Shown here: positions 8,476-16,870 of the stretch, in pieces
How positions within the stretch are numbered: the first letter of the stretch is position 1
Layout: every line of letters begins with the position of its first letter
Origin: JALZEG01 sp035942255
GTDB taxonomy: Bacteria; Actinomycetota; CADDZG01; WHSQ01
NCBI GenBank assembly: GCA_035942255.1
Contig: DASZDG010000146.1
Coordinates: 1 to 64,000 of the forward strand
Reading direction: 5' to 3'
Length of the DNA: 64,000 bases
Translations under genes and position numbers: made by a program
The notes under the pieces: model-generated
What the model was told of the DNA's origin: nothing
What the model saw: the letters and a program-made list of their open reading frames with translations, nothing else
Database searches by the model: none

Positions 8476-8525
8476 GTTACGGAGACGTAAGGAAACCGCC
8501 GATCGGCGTAAGGATTTCGTCAGGA
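8476..8525. promoter_or_regulatory. Direct repeats in the divergent permease / KdpDE-like promoter region
   Basis: GTAAGGA occurs at 8487-8493 and 8508-8514 and GTCAGGA at 8519-8525; a diverged copy GTTACGGA starts at 8476. Start-to-start distances are 11, 21 and 11 bases, that is one or two helical turns. This is the arrangement expected for tandem binding of an OmpR/KdpE-type regulator, and a gene for one lies at 10000. Confidence 0.55.
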
Positions 8526-8576
8526 TTGGGCGACGGCCATCAGCACCGAGGACCGGTCAGGGCGGACAATGAAGCT

Positions 8577-10025
8577 ATGAACGATGCCCGAATGGGATGG
8601 CGGGGTGCTTCCTCTCTTCGCAAGCGCGTCGCCGCGGCCCTCGCGGGACCCGCCGCGGTGACGCTTCTTGCCGTTCCGGAGAACCATCCCGACACGACCG
8701 TAGTGGCCGTCCTCTACGTGCTCACCGTGGTGGTCGCCGCACGGGTGGGCGGAGCACTTGCGGGGTTGGGCGCTTCAGTGGCCTCGTCCCTCGCCCTGAA
8801 CTTCTTCTTCACTCCGCCACTTCATACCTTCGCCATCGCCGCTGCAGAGGACCTAGTCGCCCTGTTCGTGTTCCTGGCCACGTCGACCGTCGTCGGCGCG
8901 CTGCTCTCGTCCGCCGTCGAGGCCAAGGCGAAGGCCGAGCAACGTGAGCTGGAGTCCCGCCTCCTCAACGGTCTCGCCACTCGACTCCTCGCCGGCGAGG
9001 CCGTCGAGAAGGTGATGGCGAGCTTCGCGCAAGGGATCTGCGATTTGCTCGACCTCGACGCGTGCGAGATCGTCACGTCATTCACTTCGCCGGCGAGAGC
9101 GGGGTCGGTGCCAGACTCCCAGCCCGAACGATTCCCCCTGAGAGCTCGCGGTCAGGATGTTGGAGAGATGCGCGTCTGGCTCGGAGACCAGGCGACTCTG
9201 ACCGGTGACGAGCACAGCGTGCTGACCTCACTCGTGGCGCAGCTCGCGCTTGCACTCGACGGCATGCGGCTCAGCGTCGACGTCCGTCGTGCGGAGCTCG
9301 ACGCGCAGACGAGTCAACTGAAGGCAGCTCTGTTCTCCGGCGTGACACACGACGTAAAGACCCCCCTTGCGGCGATCACAGCCTCCGTCACGAGCCTTCT
9401 CGACGGAAGAGACTTCTCCGACGACGACCTGCGCGCGCATCTGGAGAGCATCCGTCAGGAGGCCGATCGTCTACACCGCGTCGTCAACAACCTCCTCGAC
9501 ATCGCCAGGCTTCGAGCGGGGGCTCTGGTTGCCGCGAAGTCACTCAGCCCGATCGACGAGCTGATGGAGAGCGTGCTCAACCGTCTGAGGCCGTTGCTCG
9601 GAGACCGCCCGGCAGAGATAAGAGTTGGCGACGACATTCCGGAGATCCCTATGGACGTCGTGCAGATGGACCAGGTCCTGACGAACCTCATCGAGAACGC
9701 GATCAAGTTCAGCCCTGCGGGGACTCCGATCTCGCTCGCGGCGGTCGGCGGCGCCGGCACCGTCCGCATCACCGTCTCGGACTCCGGCCCCGGTATCCCG
9801 AAAGAGGATCGGGTACGGATCTTCGAGCCATTCGAGCGCGGGAGCACGCGCTCTGCAGGGACGGGGCTGGGACTCACGATCTGCGCAGCCATCGTGGCGG
9901 CGCACGACGGGCGGATGTGGGCGGCCGAGAGCCCTGGGGGCGGAGCCGCATTCACTCTCGAGCTCCCGTGCGCGACGTCGTCGTCGGAGGAGGTGCCGGA
10001 TGCCCGAGCGAGTGCTCGTCGTTGA
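8577..10025 (+). CDS. KdpD-like sensor histidine kinase lacking the N-terminal KdpD domain
   Basis: This 482-residue kinase starts directly with the four-helix DUF4118 membrane region of KdpD (about residues 20-112, with LNFFFTPP). A GAF-like segment (about 125-230), a HisKA domain with H258 (VTHDVKTPLAAI) and a HATPase domain (NLIENAIKF, DSGPGIP, GTGLGLTI) follow. Classical KdpD has about 400 additional N-terminal residues with the KdpD and universal-stress domains; these are absent here. The ATG at 8577 is the first good start after a divergent promoter region. It overlaps the response regulator gene by 26 bases. It probably reports potassium or turgor status and controls the divergent permease. 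Confidence 0.88.
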   Translation: MNDARMGWRGASSLRKRVAAALAGPAAVTLLAVPENHPDTTVVAVLYVLTVVVAARVGGALAGLGASVASSLALNFFFTPPLHTFAIAAAEDLVALFVFLATSTVVGALLSSAVEAKAKAEQRELESRLLNGLATRLLAGEAVEKVMASFAQGICDLLDLDACEIVTSFTSPARAGSVPDSQPERFPLRARGQDVGEMRVWLGDQATLTGDEHSVLTSLVAQLALALDGMRLSVDVRRAELDAQTSQLKAALFSGVTHDVKTPLAAITASVTSLLDGRDFSDDDLRAHLESIRQEADRLHRVVNNLLDIARLRAGALVAAKSLSPIDELMESVLNRLRPLLGDRPAEIRVGDDIPEIPMDVVQMDQVLTNLIENAIKFSPAGTPISLAAVGGAGTVRITVSDSGPGIPKEDRVRIFEPFERGSTRSAGTGLGLTICAAIVAAHDGRMWAAESPGGGAAFTLELPCATSSSEEVPDARASARR

Positions 10026-10698
10026 CGACGACACCCAGATGACGAAGGCGGTCACGAACGCGCTCCGGGCACGCGGGTACGACGTGCTGACCGCGTCGAG
10101 CGGAGAGAGGGCCCTCGACCTCATTACGGAGGAGGAGCTCGACCTCGTGTTGCTGGACCTGGGCCTGCCCGGGATCGAGGGCGATGAGGTCATCCGGCGG
10201 CTGCGCGCCTGGTCGGAGCTGCCCGTCATCGTGGTCTCCGTGCGCGACGGCCAGGAGGAAAAGGTCGCTGCGCTGGACGCCGGGGCCGACGACTTCGTCA
10301 CGAAGCCGTTCGGGATCAAGGAGCTGCTCGCGCGGATGCGGGCGGTACGCCGCCGGGCCGCTCCCGAAAACGAAGCGGAGCCCGTCCTCTCGTTCCACGA
10401 GCTCGAGGTCGACCTCGTCAAGAAGCTCGTCACTCTCGAGGGAGCGCAGGTCCACCTGACGCCGACCGAGTACCGGCTGCTCGAGTGCATGGCGACAAAT
10501 CCGGGGAAGCTCCTGACCCACGCCTGGCTTCTCCAGAGGGTGTGGGGGCCGGGCTACGGGACCGAATCGAACTATCTGCGCCTGTACGTCAGGCAGCTGA
10601 GGAAGAAGCTCGGGGACACGCCCGCCCGGCCCCGGTGGATCACGACCGAACCGGGCCTTGGCTATCGTTGGCTCCCCGACCCGACGCGCGCGTCATGA
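10000..10698 (+). CDS. kdpE: KdpE-like response regulator
   Basis: This 232-residue OmpR-family regulator has a receiver domain with D9/D10/D11, phosphoacceptor D53 (LLDLGLPGIEG), S80 and K102 (TKPFGIKELL), then a winged-helix domain (LTPTEYRLLECMA, YLRLYVRQLRKKLGD, TEPGLGYRW). The segments TPTEYRLL and E-P-G-x-G-Y-R are typical of KdpE. It overlaps its kinase by 26 bases. The kdpFABC transporter itself is not in this window; the divergent KimA-like permease is the obvious candidate target, with repeats at 8476-8525 as the candidate operator. Confidence 0.87.
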   Translation: MPERVLVVDDDTQMTKAVTNALRARGYDVLTASSGERALDLITEEELDLVLLDLGLPGIEGDEVIRRLRAWSELPVIVVSVRDGQEEKVAALDAGADDFVTKPFGIKELLARMRAVRRRAAPENEAEPVLSFHELEVDLVKKLVTLEGAQVHLTPTEYRLLECMATNPGKLLTHAWLLQRVWGPGYGTESNYLRLYVRQLRKKLGDTPARPRWITTEPGLGYRWLPDPTRAS

Positions 10699-10848
10699 GC
10701 CGCGTATTCGGCCGTGTGAAAGGCCGCCTTGGTCCGGCGTGGACCCGCCGGCCCCCTGCACTGCTCTGTTCATAACTGAGCAGACGGCCCGGCCCCCGTG
10801 GCCGAGAGTGAACGAGTCTGAACGGACGACCTCGGAGGGCGGGCAGCC

Positions 10849-11883
10849 ATGTGGTCATCTCGAAGGTTCGGCTCGGGGGCGGTCGTCGCACTGACCGCTG
10901 CATCCTGCATCGCGGCCGGAGTGTCGGGCGGGGCGGCAAGTGCTCAGGAGCAAAGGGTCCCCGGGAAGATCGCCTTCATCAGCGACGTCGACGGGGACTG
11001 GGAGGTCTTCGTCATGCGGGCGGACGGCTCGGGTCGCCGGCAGCTGACACACAACGAGGTCGACGACTGGAGCCCGAGTTGGTCGCCGGACGGGCGCCGG
11101 CTCGTCTTCGAGCGAGAACGCGGTGAGAACGGCTACGAGGACCTCTACATCCTGGACGTCGCGTCCGGAACCGAGCGCCCATGGGTCGTCTCGTCCGGCG
11201 TGGACGAAGGCGACGCCGAATGGTCGCCGGACGGGAAGTGGATCGCGTTCCGGGGCAACGACGGCGGTGACGGCTCCGACGTCATCGCTTTGCGAGTCGA
11301 CAAGAAGCGCGGAAGGATCGTCTCCTCCCAGAGCGAGAACAGCTCGAACTCCGATCCGACGTGGTCGCCGGACGGACGCGAGATGGCGCTGGTCGAGGCA
11401 TACGACGGGTCCGGGATCTACGTCGCCAGCGTCTGCTGCAGTGGCGGCTACGAGAAGGAGTCCGTCACCTACAGCGACGGCTGGAAGCTCGCGCTCGACT
11501 GGTCGCCCGACGCCACCTGCATCGTCTACGCAGAGGAGACCTACTCCGAGGCAGACGGGGCGGGTGCCGACATCTACACGACGCGTCTCGACGGTGGGGA
11601 ACCCAAGCTGATCCTGCAGGGGGACACGTGGGCCGCGCCGGGTTCGTGGTCTCCGGACGGCTCACAGATCCTGTTCGAGTCCACCGCGGGGTCGTCCTGG
11701 GACCTCTACTTGATGGATGCCGACGGCTCGGACGTCCGCCGGCTGACGAAATCCGACAAGGTCAACGAGGGCGAGCCCGACTGGTGGGCGCCGCCCGTGG
11801 CCGAGCCGGCAACGCCGGACTGTGGGCAGCCCGCGTCGCCTTCGCCCGGGCCGACCTCTCTGCCGAGCCTGCCCCCAGCGTAG
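10849..11883 (+). CDS. Exported TolB-like (PD40/WD40-like) beta-propeller protein
   Basis: This 344-residue protein has a signal peptide ending near SAQEQ and five to six beta-propeller blades, each marked by W-S-P-D-G (for example SWSPDGRRLVF, EWSPDGKWIAF, TWSPDGREMAL) and by D-x-D-G-D-W-E-V-F-V-M. The C-terminus is proline/serine rich. It belongs to the PD40 family related to the TolB propeller; in an actinobacterium without a Tol system it is more likely a secreted binding or scaffold protein. A vicinal cysteine pair (VCCSGG) sits on one blade and recurs in the paralog at 11900. It is followed 17 bases later by that paralog. Confidence 0.8.
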   Translation: MWSSRRFGSGAVVALTAASCIAAGVSGGAASAQEQRVPGKIAFISDVDGDWEVFVMRADGSGRRQLTHNEVDDWSPSWSPDGRRLVFERERGENGYEDLYILDVASGTERPWVVSSGVDEGDAEWSPDGKWIAFRGNDGGDGSDVIALRVDKKRGRIVSSQSENSSNSDPTWSPDGREMALVEAYDGSGIYVASVCCSGGYEKESVTYSDGWKLALDWSPDATCIVYAEETYSEADGAGADIYTTRLDGGEPKLILQGDTWAAPGSWSPDGSQILFESTAGSSWDLYLMDADGSDVRRLTKSDKVNEGEPDWWAPPVAEPATPDCGQPASPSPGPTSLPSLPPA

Positions 11884-11899
11884 ATCGGGAGGAGGCGCT

Positions 11900-12829
11900 A
11901 TGGGCCGGCACAAGCGGATACTTCTCAGCTTCCCCGCGGCCGCGATGGCTGTGCTTCTCGCGGCCCCCGCGCCGGCCGCGCCGGCTCAGGAGGCCCCCGG
12001 CGGGCTCATCGCTTTCGCGAGCGATCGCGACGGCGACGCCGAGATCTTCGTCATGAACGCCGACGGCACGGACGTGCGCCAGATCACCCACAACGAGGTA
12101 GCCGACCACTCGCCCGACTGGGCCCCCGACGGCCGCCGCATCGTCTTCGTGCACGAGACCGGCGACTTCAACGTCGACCTGCACATCGTCGACACGACCA
12201 CGGGCGAGGAACGCGTGTTCACCTCGTGGAGGAACTGGTACGAGAGCGACCCGGCCTGGTCGCCCGACGGGAGGTGGATCGCGTTCGCGTCGCGGCATCC
12301 CGACGCCGACGGCGGCGACATCGAGGCGGTGCGCATCGACCGCCGCCGGGGCCGGCTCATCGCCACGCAACAGGAGAACTCGACCAACGTCGACCCGGCG
12401 TGGTCCCCCGACGGCGCAAGGCTGGCGTTCGTCGAGTACTACGAGGCGTACGACCTCTTCACGACGAGCTTCTGCTGCGGCCACGGCTTCAAGCGCCGAA
12501 CGCTGACGAGAGACGGCGCCACCAAGCTCCACCCCGAATGGTCGCCCGACGGCACCCGGATCCTCTTCAGCCGGTACAAAGCCGCCGGCAACCACGGCCT
12601 CTACACGATCGACCCGAACGGAGGAGCGGAGACCGTCGTCTTCGAGGGCGCGCTCGACGCTCGCTCGGGAACGTGGTCACCCGACGGGGGCACGATCGCC
12701 TTCTACGCCGCCCCACCCCTTGGTGACTCCGACATCTATCTGATCGACGCGGACGGAAGCGGGCTCACGCAACTGACGGACGACCCTGCCTCCGACCAGC
12801 ATCCGGACTGGACCCCCGGCCCACGTTGA
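11900..12829 (+). CDS. Exported TolB-like beta-propeller protein, tandem paralog
   Basis: This 309-residue protein has a signal peptide (MGRHKRILLSFPAAAMAVLLAAPAPA) and PD40-type blades (DWAPDGRRIVF, AWSPDGRWIAF, EWSPDGTRILF, TWSPDGGTIAF). It is clearly homologous to the protein at 10849: both have D-x-D-G-D-x-E-I/V-F-V-M at blade one, QLTHNEV or QITHNEV, and the adjacent cysteines (FCCGHG) at the same place. GGGAGGAGG lies seven bases before the ATG. The pair arose by tandem duplication and is probably one transcription unit. Ligand unknown. Confidence 0.8.
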   Translation: MGRHKRILLSFPAAAMAVLLAAPAPAAPAQEAPGGLIAFASDRDGDAEIFVMNADGTDVRQITHNEVADHSPDWAPDGRRIVFVHETGDFNVDLHIVDTTTGEERVFTSWRNWYESDPAWSPDGRWIAFASRHPDADGGDIEAVRIDRRRGRLIATQQENSTNVDPAWSPDGARLAFVEYYEAYDLFTTSFCCGHGFKRRTLTRDGATKLHPEWSPDGTRILFSRYKAAGNHGLYTIDPNGGAETVVFEGALDARSGTWSPDGGTIAFYAAPPLGDSDIYLIDADGSGLTQLTDDPASDQHPDWTPGPR

Positions 12830-12841
12830 CCCTCGCCGGAG

Positions 12842-14272
12842 CTAGAACCCGGCGACGATCGACTCGAGGATGTGTCCCTCGCGGACCCGCTGCGGGTGGT
12901 CGCCGACCGGCACCTCGGCCACGACCTTCTCCTTGCCGAACGAGATGATCGTGACGAGGTCGCTGCCGCTCATCGACATCCAGCACGTGTTGCCCGGCCC
13001 CTCGACCGCCCAGTACGGCTTCGAGTACTGCGCGTCCTCGACGTAGCGAGCGGCCCCCTCGAAGAGCGCCGGCGTGAACGTCTGCCGGTCGACGATCGCG
13101 GCGTAGTCCGACATGGTCCCGGCCACGCAGAGCTTGTTGCCGCGCTCGTTGATGGCGATCCCGTGGTGTGCGGAGTCCAGGACGTACTGCTCGCGCGGCA
13201 TGTCCTTGACGTCGTCCGCGATCGGGAGCTCGACGATCCGGGTGACGACGCCGGTCTTCGGCTCGGGCAGGCCACCGAGCTCGTAGTCCTCGCCGCCGGT
13301 GTCGTCCTTCTTCACCATGTCGAACTCGACGAAGCCGTGGAAGAACGACACCTGCGCGTACATGATCTTCTCGTCGGGGGTGAGCGCGACCGGGCGAACG
13401 GCGCTGCTCATGTCCGGGTGGCCGGCCTCCGCGAGCTCCTGTCCCATGTCCCAGCGACGCTTCACCTCGAAGCTGCCGTTGCTGACGATCTGGAGCCAGC
13501 GGTCGCCCTTGCTGGTATCGCCGCCGCTGTCGTCGGAGTCGGCCTCGTCGCCGGGCGTGTAGACGCGGCCGATGGACGCGTGGAAGATGCGCTTCCCGTC
13601 GGCCGAATAGTTGTTCTCGTGCGGCGTGTCGCCGGACTCGAACGACCGCAATCGCTCCCCCATCGTGACGGCGGTGCCGTCGGGCAGCGTCTCGTCCACC
13701 ATGCTGAACTCGATGACCTGACGCGCGGTGGAGTCCGACACGACCAGACGCCGGCCGTCGGGCGATAGCCCCATGTGGTCGGTGCGGTAGCCGTCCATCT
13801 CGGCCTCCGCGACGATGCTGCCGGGATCGCCTTCCTCCCCCGCCGCGGCCGCCGCTGCGATGTCGATCCACACGACGTCGCGCAGGCTCGGCCGGGAGAC
13901 CGCCAGGTACTTCCCGTCCAACGTCGTGAAGGCATCGTCGACGTACTGGTCGTGGCCCTCGCCCACCCCCTGCTGGATGGCGACGTAGAAGGCCGCGCCG
14001 GCGGGGTGGCTCGGCGAGGGGGTCACGACGTGCTGCAGCTCTTCGTCCAGGTCCGGGACGACGTTGATCGTCGTAAGGACCGCGCGCGACCGGGCGTCGA
14101 CGATCGTTGCCGTGCCGGCCCAGTTATTGCTGACGACCATCACGCTCCGCGTGTCGGGATGCTGCCCGGCACCCTCGGAATCCGCCGCCGGGACGTTGCC
14201 GGCAAGGGCGATGGAGGCCGTCAGAACGAGGCCTGAGACGAGCGAACTTCTCCCTACGCGCACAACGAACAC
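12842..14272 (-). CDS. Exported YVTN-type beta-propeller protein
   Basis: This 476-residue protein has an N-terminal signal sequence (VRVGRSSLVSGLVLTASIALAG) and repeats of the YVTN/cytochrome-d1-like propeller (VMVVSNNWAGTATIVDARS, HMGLSPDGRRLVVSDS, YSADGKRIFHASIGRVY, HGIAINERGNKLCVAG). A conserved histidine-rich segment (DSAHHGIAI) could be a metal site. I used the GTG at 14272; the frame extends upstream but would overlap the neighbouring DUF5996 gene, and another GTG lies at 14263. It runs convergently to the two other propeller genes, so three exported propellers sit together. Substrate unknown. Confidence 0.72.
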   Translation of the reverse strand: MFVVRVGRSSLVSGLVLTASIALAGNVPAADSEGAGQHPDTRSVMVVSNNWAGTATIVDARSRAVLTTINVVPDLDEELQHVVTPSPSHPAGAAFYVAIQQGVGEGHDQYVDDAFTTLDGKYLAVSRPSLRDVVWIDIAAAAAAGEEGDPGSIVAEAEMDGYRTDHMGLSPDGRRLVVSDSTARQVIEFSMVDETLPDGTAVTMGERLRSFESGDTPHENNYSADGKRIFHASIGRVYTPGDEADSDDSGGDTSKGDRWLQIVSNGSFEVKRRWDMGQELAEAGHPDMSSAVRPVALTPDEKIMYAQVSFFHGFVEFDMVKKDDTGGEDYELGGLPEPKTGVVTRIVELPIADDVKDMPREQYVLDSAHHGIAINERGNKLCVAGTMSDYAAIVDRQTFTPALFEGAARYVEDAQYSKPYWAVEGPGNTCWMSMSGSDLVTIISFGKEKVVAEVPVGDHPQRVREGHILESIVAGF

Positions 14273-14297
14273 ATTATTAGGACCGCTCGCTTCCTGG

Positions 14298-15281
14298 TCA
14301 TCCTCCCGACTTGCGCTCTTCCGGGGTCGGACACCAGGACGACTCCAACCCCGCCACGTCCCACCCTGCCGCCGTCGAACCGGCCTCGTACGAACCCTGG
14401 AGGAACGCGAGCAGCATGGCATCGGGATCACGAGCCTTGCGAACGGAGTCGTAGGGAAGCACCGCCAGGGACCCGCCGTTGCGCTCCACCCAGCGCGCCC
14501 GCGCCGGAAGCGGCATCGAGCGAAGGTCCGCGGGCTCCGGAGCAGTGTAGGAGTAGTACGCGGGCTCGGGTAAGAGCTCGTCTCCCACCCAGAACCCGAA
14601 GGCGATCACCTCGTGGGAGTAAGCCTCTCGCGTCACCGGATCGGCCTCGGGCAGCGCGGGCGCGCGGGCTCCGTTGTACCGCGAGAAAGCGAGATCGAGC
14701 GAATGCCAGTAGAGCTGCACGGGGCTCGTCTTCCCGCAGAACCATCCGCCGAACCTCTCGAACACGCCGTCACTCCAATCGAGGATTCGCCAGAATCGCG
14801 AGACCGCGTCGCGGTCGTAGGAAGCGTGCTCGTTGTCTTCTTTGAAACCGGTCGTCATCGGGACGCCGAACGGCGTTTCGACGATGTCGGTGTCGAGCCC
14901 CAAACGACCCAGCATCAGATGAATGGATCGATCGAAGACCGCGACGGACATGCCGTCCACCAGCTCCAGCTGCTCACGTGCGCCGGTCTGCGTGCTGATC
15001 GTCAGGAGATGGTCGACGAGGTCGAGACTGATCTCGAACCGCCTCGTCTCGTCGACCGGGATCCGGCCCGTGGTGAGGCCCCGGAGGTGTGGGCGAAGGG
15101 TCACGTGCCACCAGTGGTTCCTCGGCGGCATGTAAGCGAGCTTGATCTTCCCTACGACCTGGAGCCAGAGGTGGAGGGTGTCCTTCGTCGCGTGCCAGCC
15201 CTCCAGCGGCAGGCTGGGGAGAGACGCGTGGCCGGGCTCGCGCTGTGGCTCCACGTGCGCCTCGTCTCGATCGGGGGTCAC
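14298..15281 (-). CDS. DUF5996 family protein
   Basis: This 327-residue protein has the family's landmarks: LPLEGWHATKDTLHLWLQVVGKIKLA at the N-terminus, NHWWHVTL, RGLTTGRIP, HASYDRDAVSRFW, GKTSPVQLYWHSLDLAFSRYNG and a C-terminal segment with FLQGSYEAG. The family is widespread in bacteria but has no assigned biochemical function. It appears cytoplasmic. The GTG at 15281 is used; the ribosome binding site is weak, and conserved sequence begins about 25 residues in, so the true start may be later. It is divergent from the sigma-like gene at 15364, whose promoter motif lies immediately upstream. Confidence 0.85.
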   Translation of the reverse strand: MTPDRDEAHVEPQREPGHASLPSLPLEGWHATKDTLHLWLQVVGKIKLAYMPPRNHWWHVTLRPHLRGLTTGRIPVDETRRFEISLDLVDHLLTISTQTGAREQLELVDGMSVAVFDRSIHLMLGRLGLDTDIVETPFGVPMTTGFKEDNEHASYDRDAVSRFWRILDWSDGVFERFGGWFCGKTSPVQLYWHSLDLAFSRYNGARAPALPEADPVTREAYSHEVIAFGFWVGDELLPEPAYYSYTAPEPADLRSMPLPARARWVERNGGSLAVLPYDSVRKARDPDAMLLAFLQGSYEAGSTAAGWDVAGLESSWCPTPEERKSGG

Positions 15282-15324
15282 AAGCTACACCGAGAAGCGG
15301 GGGCCACAGGTTCGATCCCGGTCC

Positions 15325-15352
15325 GCGCTTTCGATTTCCCGGCCCCTGCGAT
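15325..15352 (+). promoter_or_regulatory. Candidate alternative-sigma promoter (copy 1) upstream of the sigma-like operon
   Basis: GCGCTTTCGATTTC at 15325-15338 is followed after ten bases by CGAT (15349-15352). The identical 14-mer with CGAT at the same spacing occurs at 18660-18687, upstream of the ECF sigma gene. The spacing fits an ECF-type promoter with its -35 in the 14-mer and its -10 at CGAT. Transcription would then start near 15359, almost at the GTG of the downstream gene. Confidence 0.55.
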
Positions 15353-15363
15353 AGAGACATCAC

Positions 15364-15996
15364 GTGGAGCCACACCCACGACAACCCAGGCTGCCCGACG
15401 GGATCGACCATGACGGATACAGACGGATCCGCAGGCTCATGCGCGCTTCGGTGCTGAGGACGTGGCGCGCGCACAGCGGGGTGATCGCGGGAGTGGATCC
15501 GTGGGACGTGGTCGACGAGGCCTGGGCGTCGATGGCGGAACAGGGCTTCGAGAGCAAGGGCGACTTCCTGCCCCACGCGCTCAAGGTCGCGCGCAACAAG
15601 GCGATCGATCACCAGCGCCGGGCCGAGGCTCGCCGACGTGACCGCTCACTCGACGTCCCGGCGGTGCAGGAGGGGGTCGTGGGGTCTGCCGGGGCCGACG
15701 TCGACTTCTTCCGAGCCCGGGAAGAGGTCGCCGCGGTGACTCGGCTGGCCCTGTGGGAGCAGGCGATCTACGAGCCGGGCGTCCTGACCGACCTGCAGCG
15801 ACAGGTGTTCGTCGGGGTGCGGATCGACGGCAAGAGCCGGGCGGCCGTCGGCCGGGAGCTCGACCCCCCGCTCACCGGCCAGCGTGTCGGGCAGATCGCC
15901 GCCGAGACGTTCATCAAGCTACAGAGGTACGTCAAGCAGAACGAAGATGGTGCGATCGGCGCAGGTCCGAAGGGAGGTGCGGCACGTGGCGGATAG
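15364..15996 (+). CDS. Sigma-70-like protein, diverged
   Basis: This 210-residue protein resembles a sigma factor of ECF size. Residues about 35-95 (DPWDVVDEAWASMAEQ, FLPHALKVARNKAIDHQRRAEARRR) match the pattern of sigma region 2. Residues about 140-195 (LTDLQRQVFVGVRIDGKSRAAVGREL, GQRVGQIAAETFIKLQRYV) match the helix-turn-helix of region 4. The match is by pattern only and the family is diverged. The GTG at 15364 would make the transcript nearly leaderless given the promoter motif; an ATG at 15439 (MRASVLRTW) is an alternative. It overlaps the next gene by 11 bases and starts a three-gene operon ending in a Rad50-like ATPase. Confidence 0.68.
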   Translation: MEPHPRQPRLPDGIDHDGYRRIRRLMRASVLRTWRAHSGVIAGVDPWDVVDEAWASMAEQGFESKGDFLPHALKVARNKAIDHQRRAEARRRDRSLDVPAVQEGVVGSAGADVDFFRAREEVAAVTRLALWEQAIYEPGVLTDLQRQVFVGVRIDGKSRAAVGRELDPPLTGQRVGQIAAETFIKLQRYVKQNEDGAIGAGPKGGAARGG

Positions 15997-16870
15997 CGAG
16001 AGGCTCCAGGAAGCGCTCGCCGCGCACCTCGAGCACCTCGAGATGGGTGGCCCCGAGCCCGACGTCTCGCACCTCACGGCCAACGAGCGACGCGAGCTGC
16101 AGGAGCTGATCGACGCGCTCGACCTCACCGAGGGCATCGCGTTCGGCAGCGGCCGCGAGGAGGGGACCGCGGCGCTCGAAGCGGCGACCGAAGCCGGAGA
16201 GCGGTTGCTCGCGGACCTGCGAACGTCGCTGCCGCCCGGGGTGCGGCTCGAGGCGGACGGGAACTGGCTGATCGCCCACGTCGGCGGGGTCGCGATAGAG
16301 GAGCGTTTCCTCGTCGGGACGTTCGGGGGCCGGGTGCGCGTATGGCTCCTGGACCTAGACTCGGTCGCGGCGATCGAGGAGAACGCGGAGGCTCTGGCGG
16401 ACCTCGGCCGCGTGTTCCGGATGTTCCCCGACATGTCGGCGGTGGCGCTGGTCGGACGCGACCTGTCATGCGCCATCGTCGAGCCCGAGGACACCGCTCC
16501 GCGGATCCAGGTGCCGAGCGGCTCCCTCGCCTCGCGCCGGTACAAGCGTGCGGTCGAGCCCGCGGCCGGGGCGGTCCCGGCGTTCCTCGATGAGCTGATC
16601 CCGTACTGGGACCCGATGCCGGCATTCGATCCCGAGTCCGGCGTGCGCATCGACATAGCGGAGGTGGCGACCGGCTGCGCGGATGCGGCGATCGAGAGCC
16701 AGCGCAAGATCGGGGAGCGGGCGCGCAAGGGCAACCCGAAGAAGGACGCGCTCAGCGCGTTCGGCGCCAAGGAGACGAAGGCCATCGATGCCCTCCTGAA
16801 GGGCCTCTTCGACGGGAGCATCGATCCATCCGACGTCGAGGACCGGATCGAGCGGGTGACCGAGCGATGA
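15986..16870 (+). CDS. Unknown protein between sigma-like and Rad50-like genes
   Basis: This 294-residue protein has no recognised domain. The first 60 residues (ERLQEALAAHLEHLEMGGPEPDVSHLTANERRELQELIDAL) are helical and similar in style to anti-sigma or zinc-finger-less regulatory N-termini. Residues 95-190 form an alpha/beta region with alternating strands (GNWLIAHVGGVAIEERFLVGTF, VRVWLLDLDS). The C-terminal 70 residues are charged and helical (QRKIGERARKGNPKKDALSAFGAKETKAIDALLKGLFDG). GGGAGG lies eight bases before the GTG. It overlaps both neighbours, so it almost certainly works with the ATPase. No Mre11-like phosphodiesterase motifs are present, so it is not a standard Rad50 partner. 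Confidence 0.75.
   Translation: MADSERLQEALAAHLEHLEMGGPEPDVSHLTANERRELQELIDALDLTEGIAFGSGREEGTAALEAATEAGERLLADLRTSLPPGVRLEADGNWLIAHVGGVAIEERFLVGTFGGRVRVWLLDLDSVAAIEENAEALADLGRVFRMFPDMSAVALVGRDLSCAIVEPEDTAPRIQVPSGSLASRRYKRAVEPAAGAVPAFLDELIPYWDPMPAFDPESGVRIDIAEVATGCADAAIESQRKIGERARKGNPKKDALSAFGAKETKAIDALLKGLFDGSIDPSDVEDRIERVTER

Noticed and set aside
8452..8576. c-di-AMP riboswitch ahead of the KimA-like permease
   Set aside because: KimA-type genes often have one, but I could not find the conserved riboswitch core on the minus strand; the direct repeats explain the region better.
15306..15325. T-arm-like sequence (AGGTTCGATCCCGG) that could be another tRNA fragment
   Set aside because: One stem base pair is mismatched, no anticodon arm or acceptor strand is visible, and it lies just before the promoter element; too weak to call.
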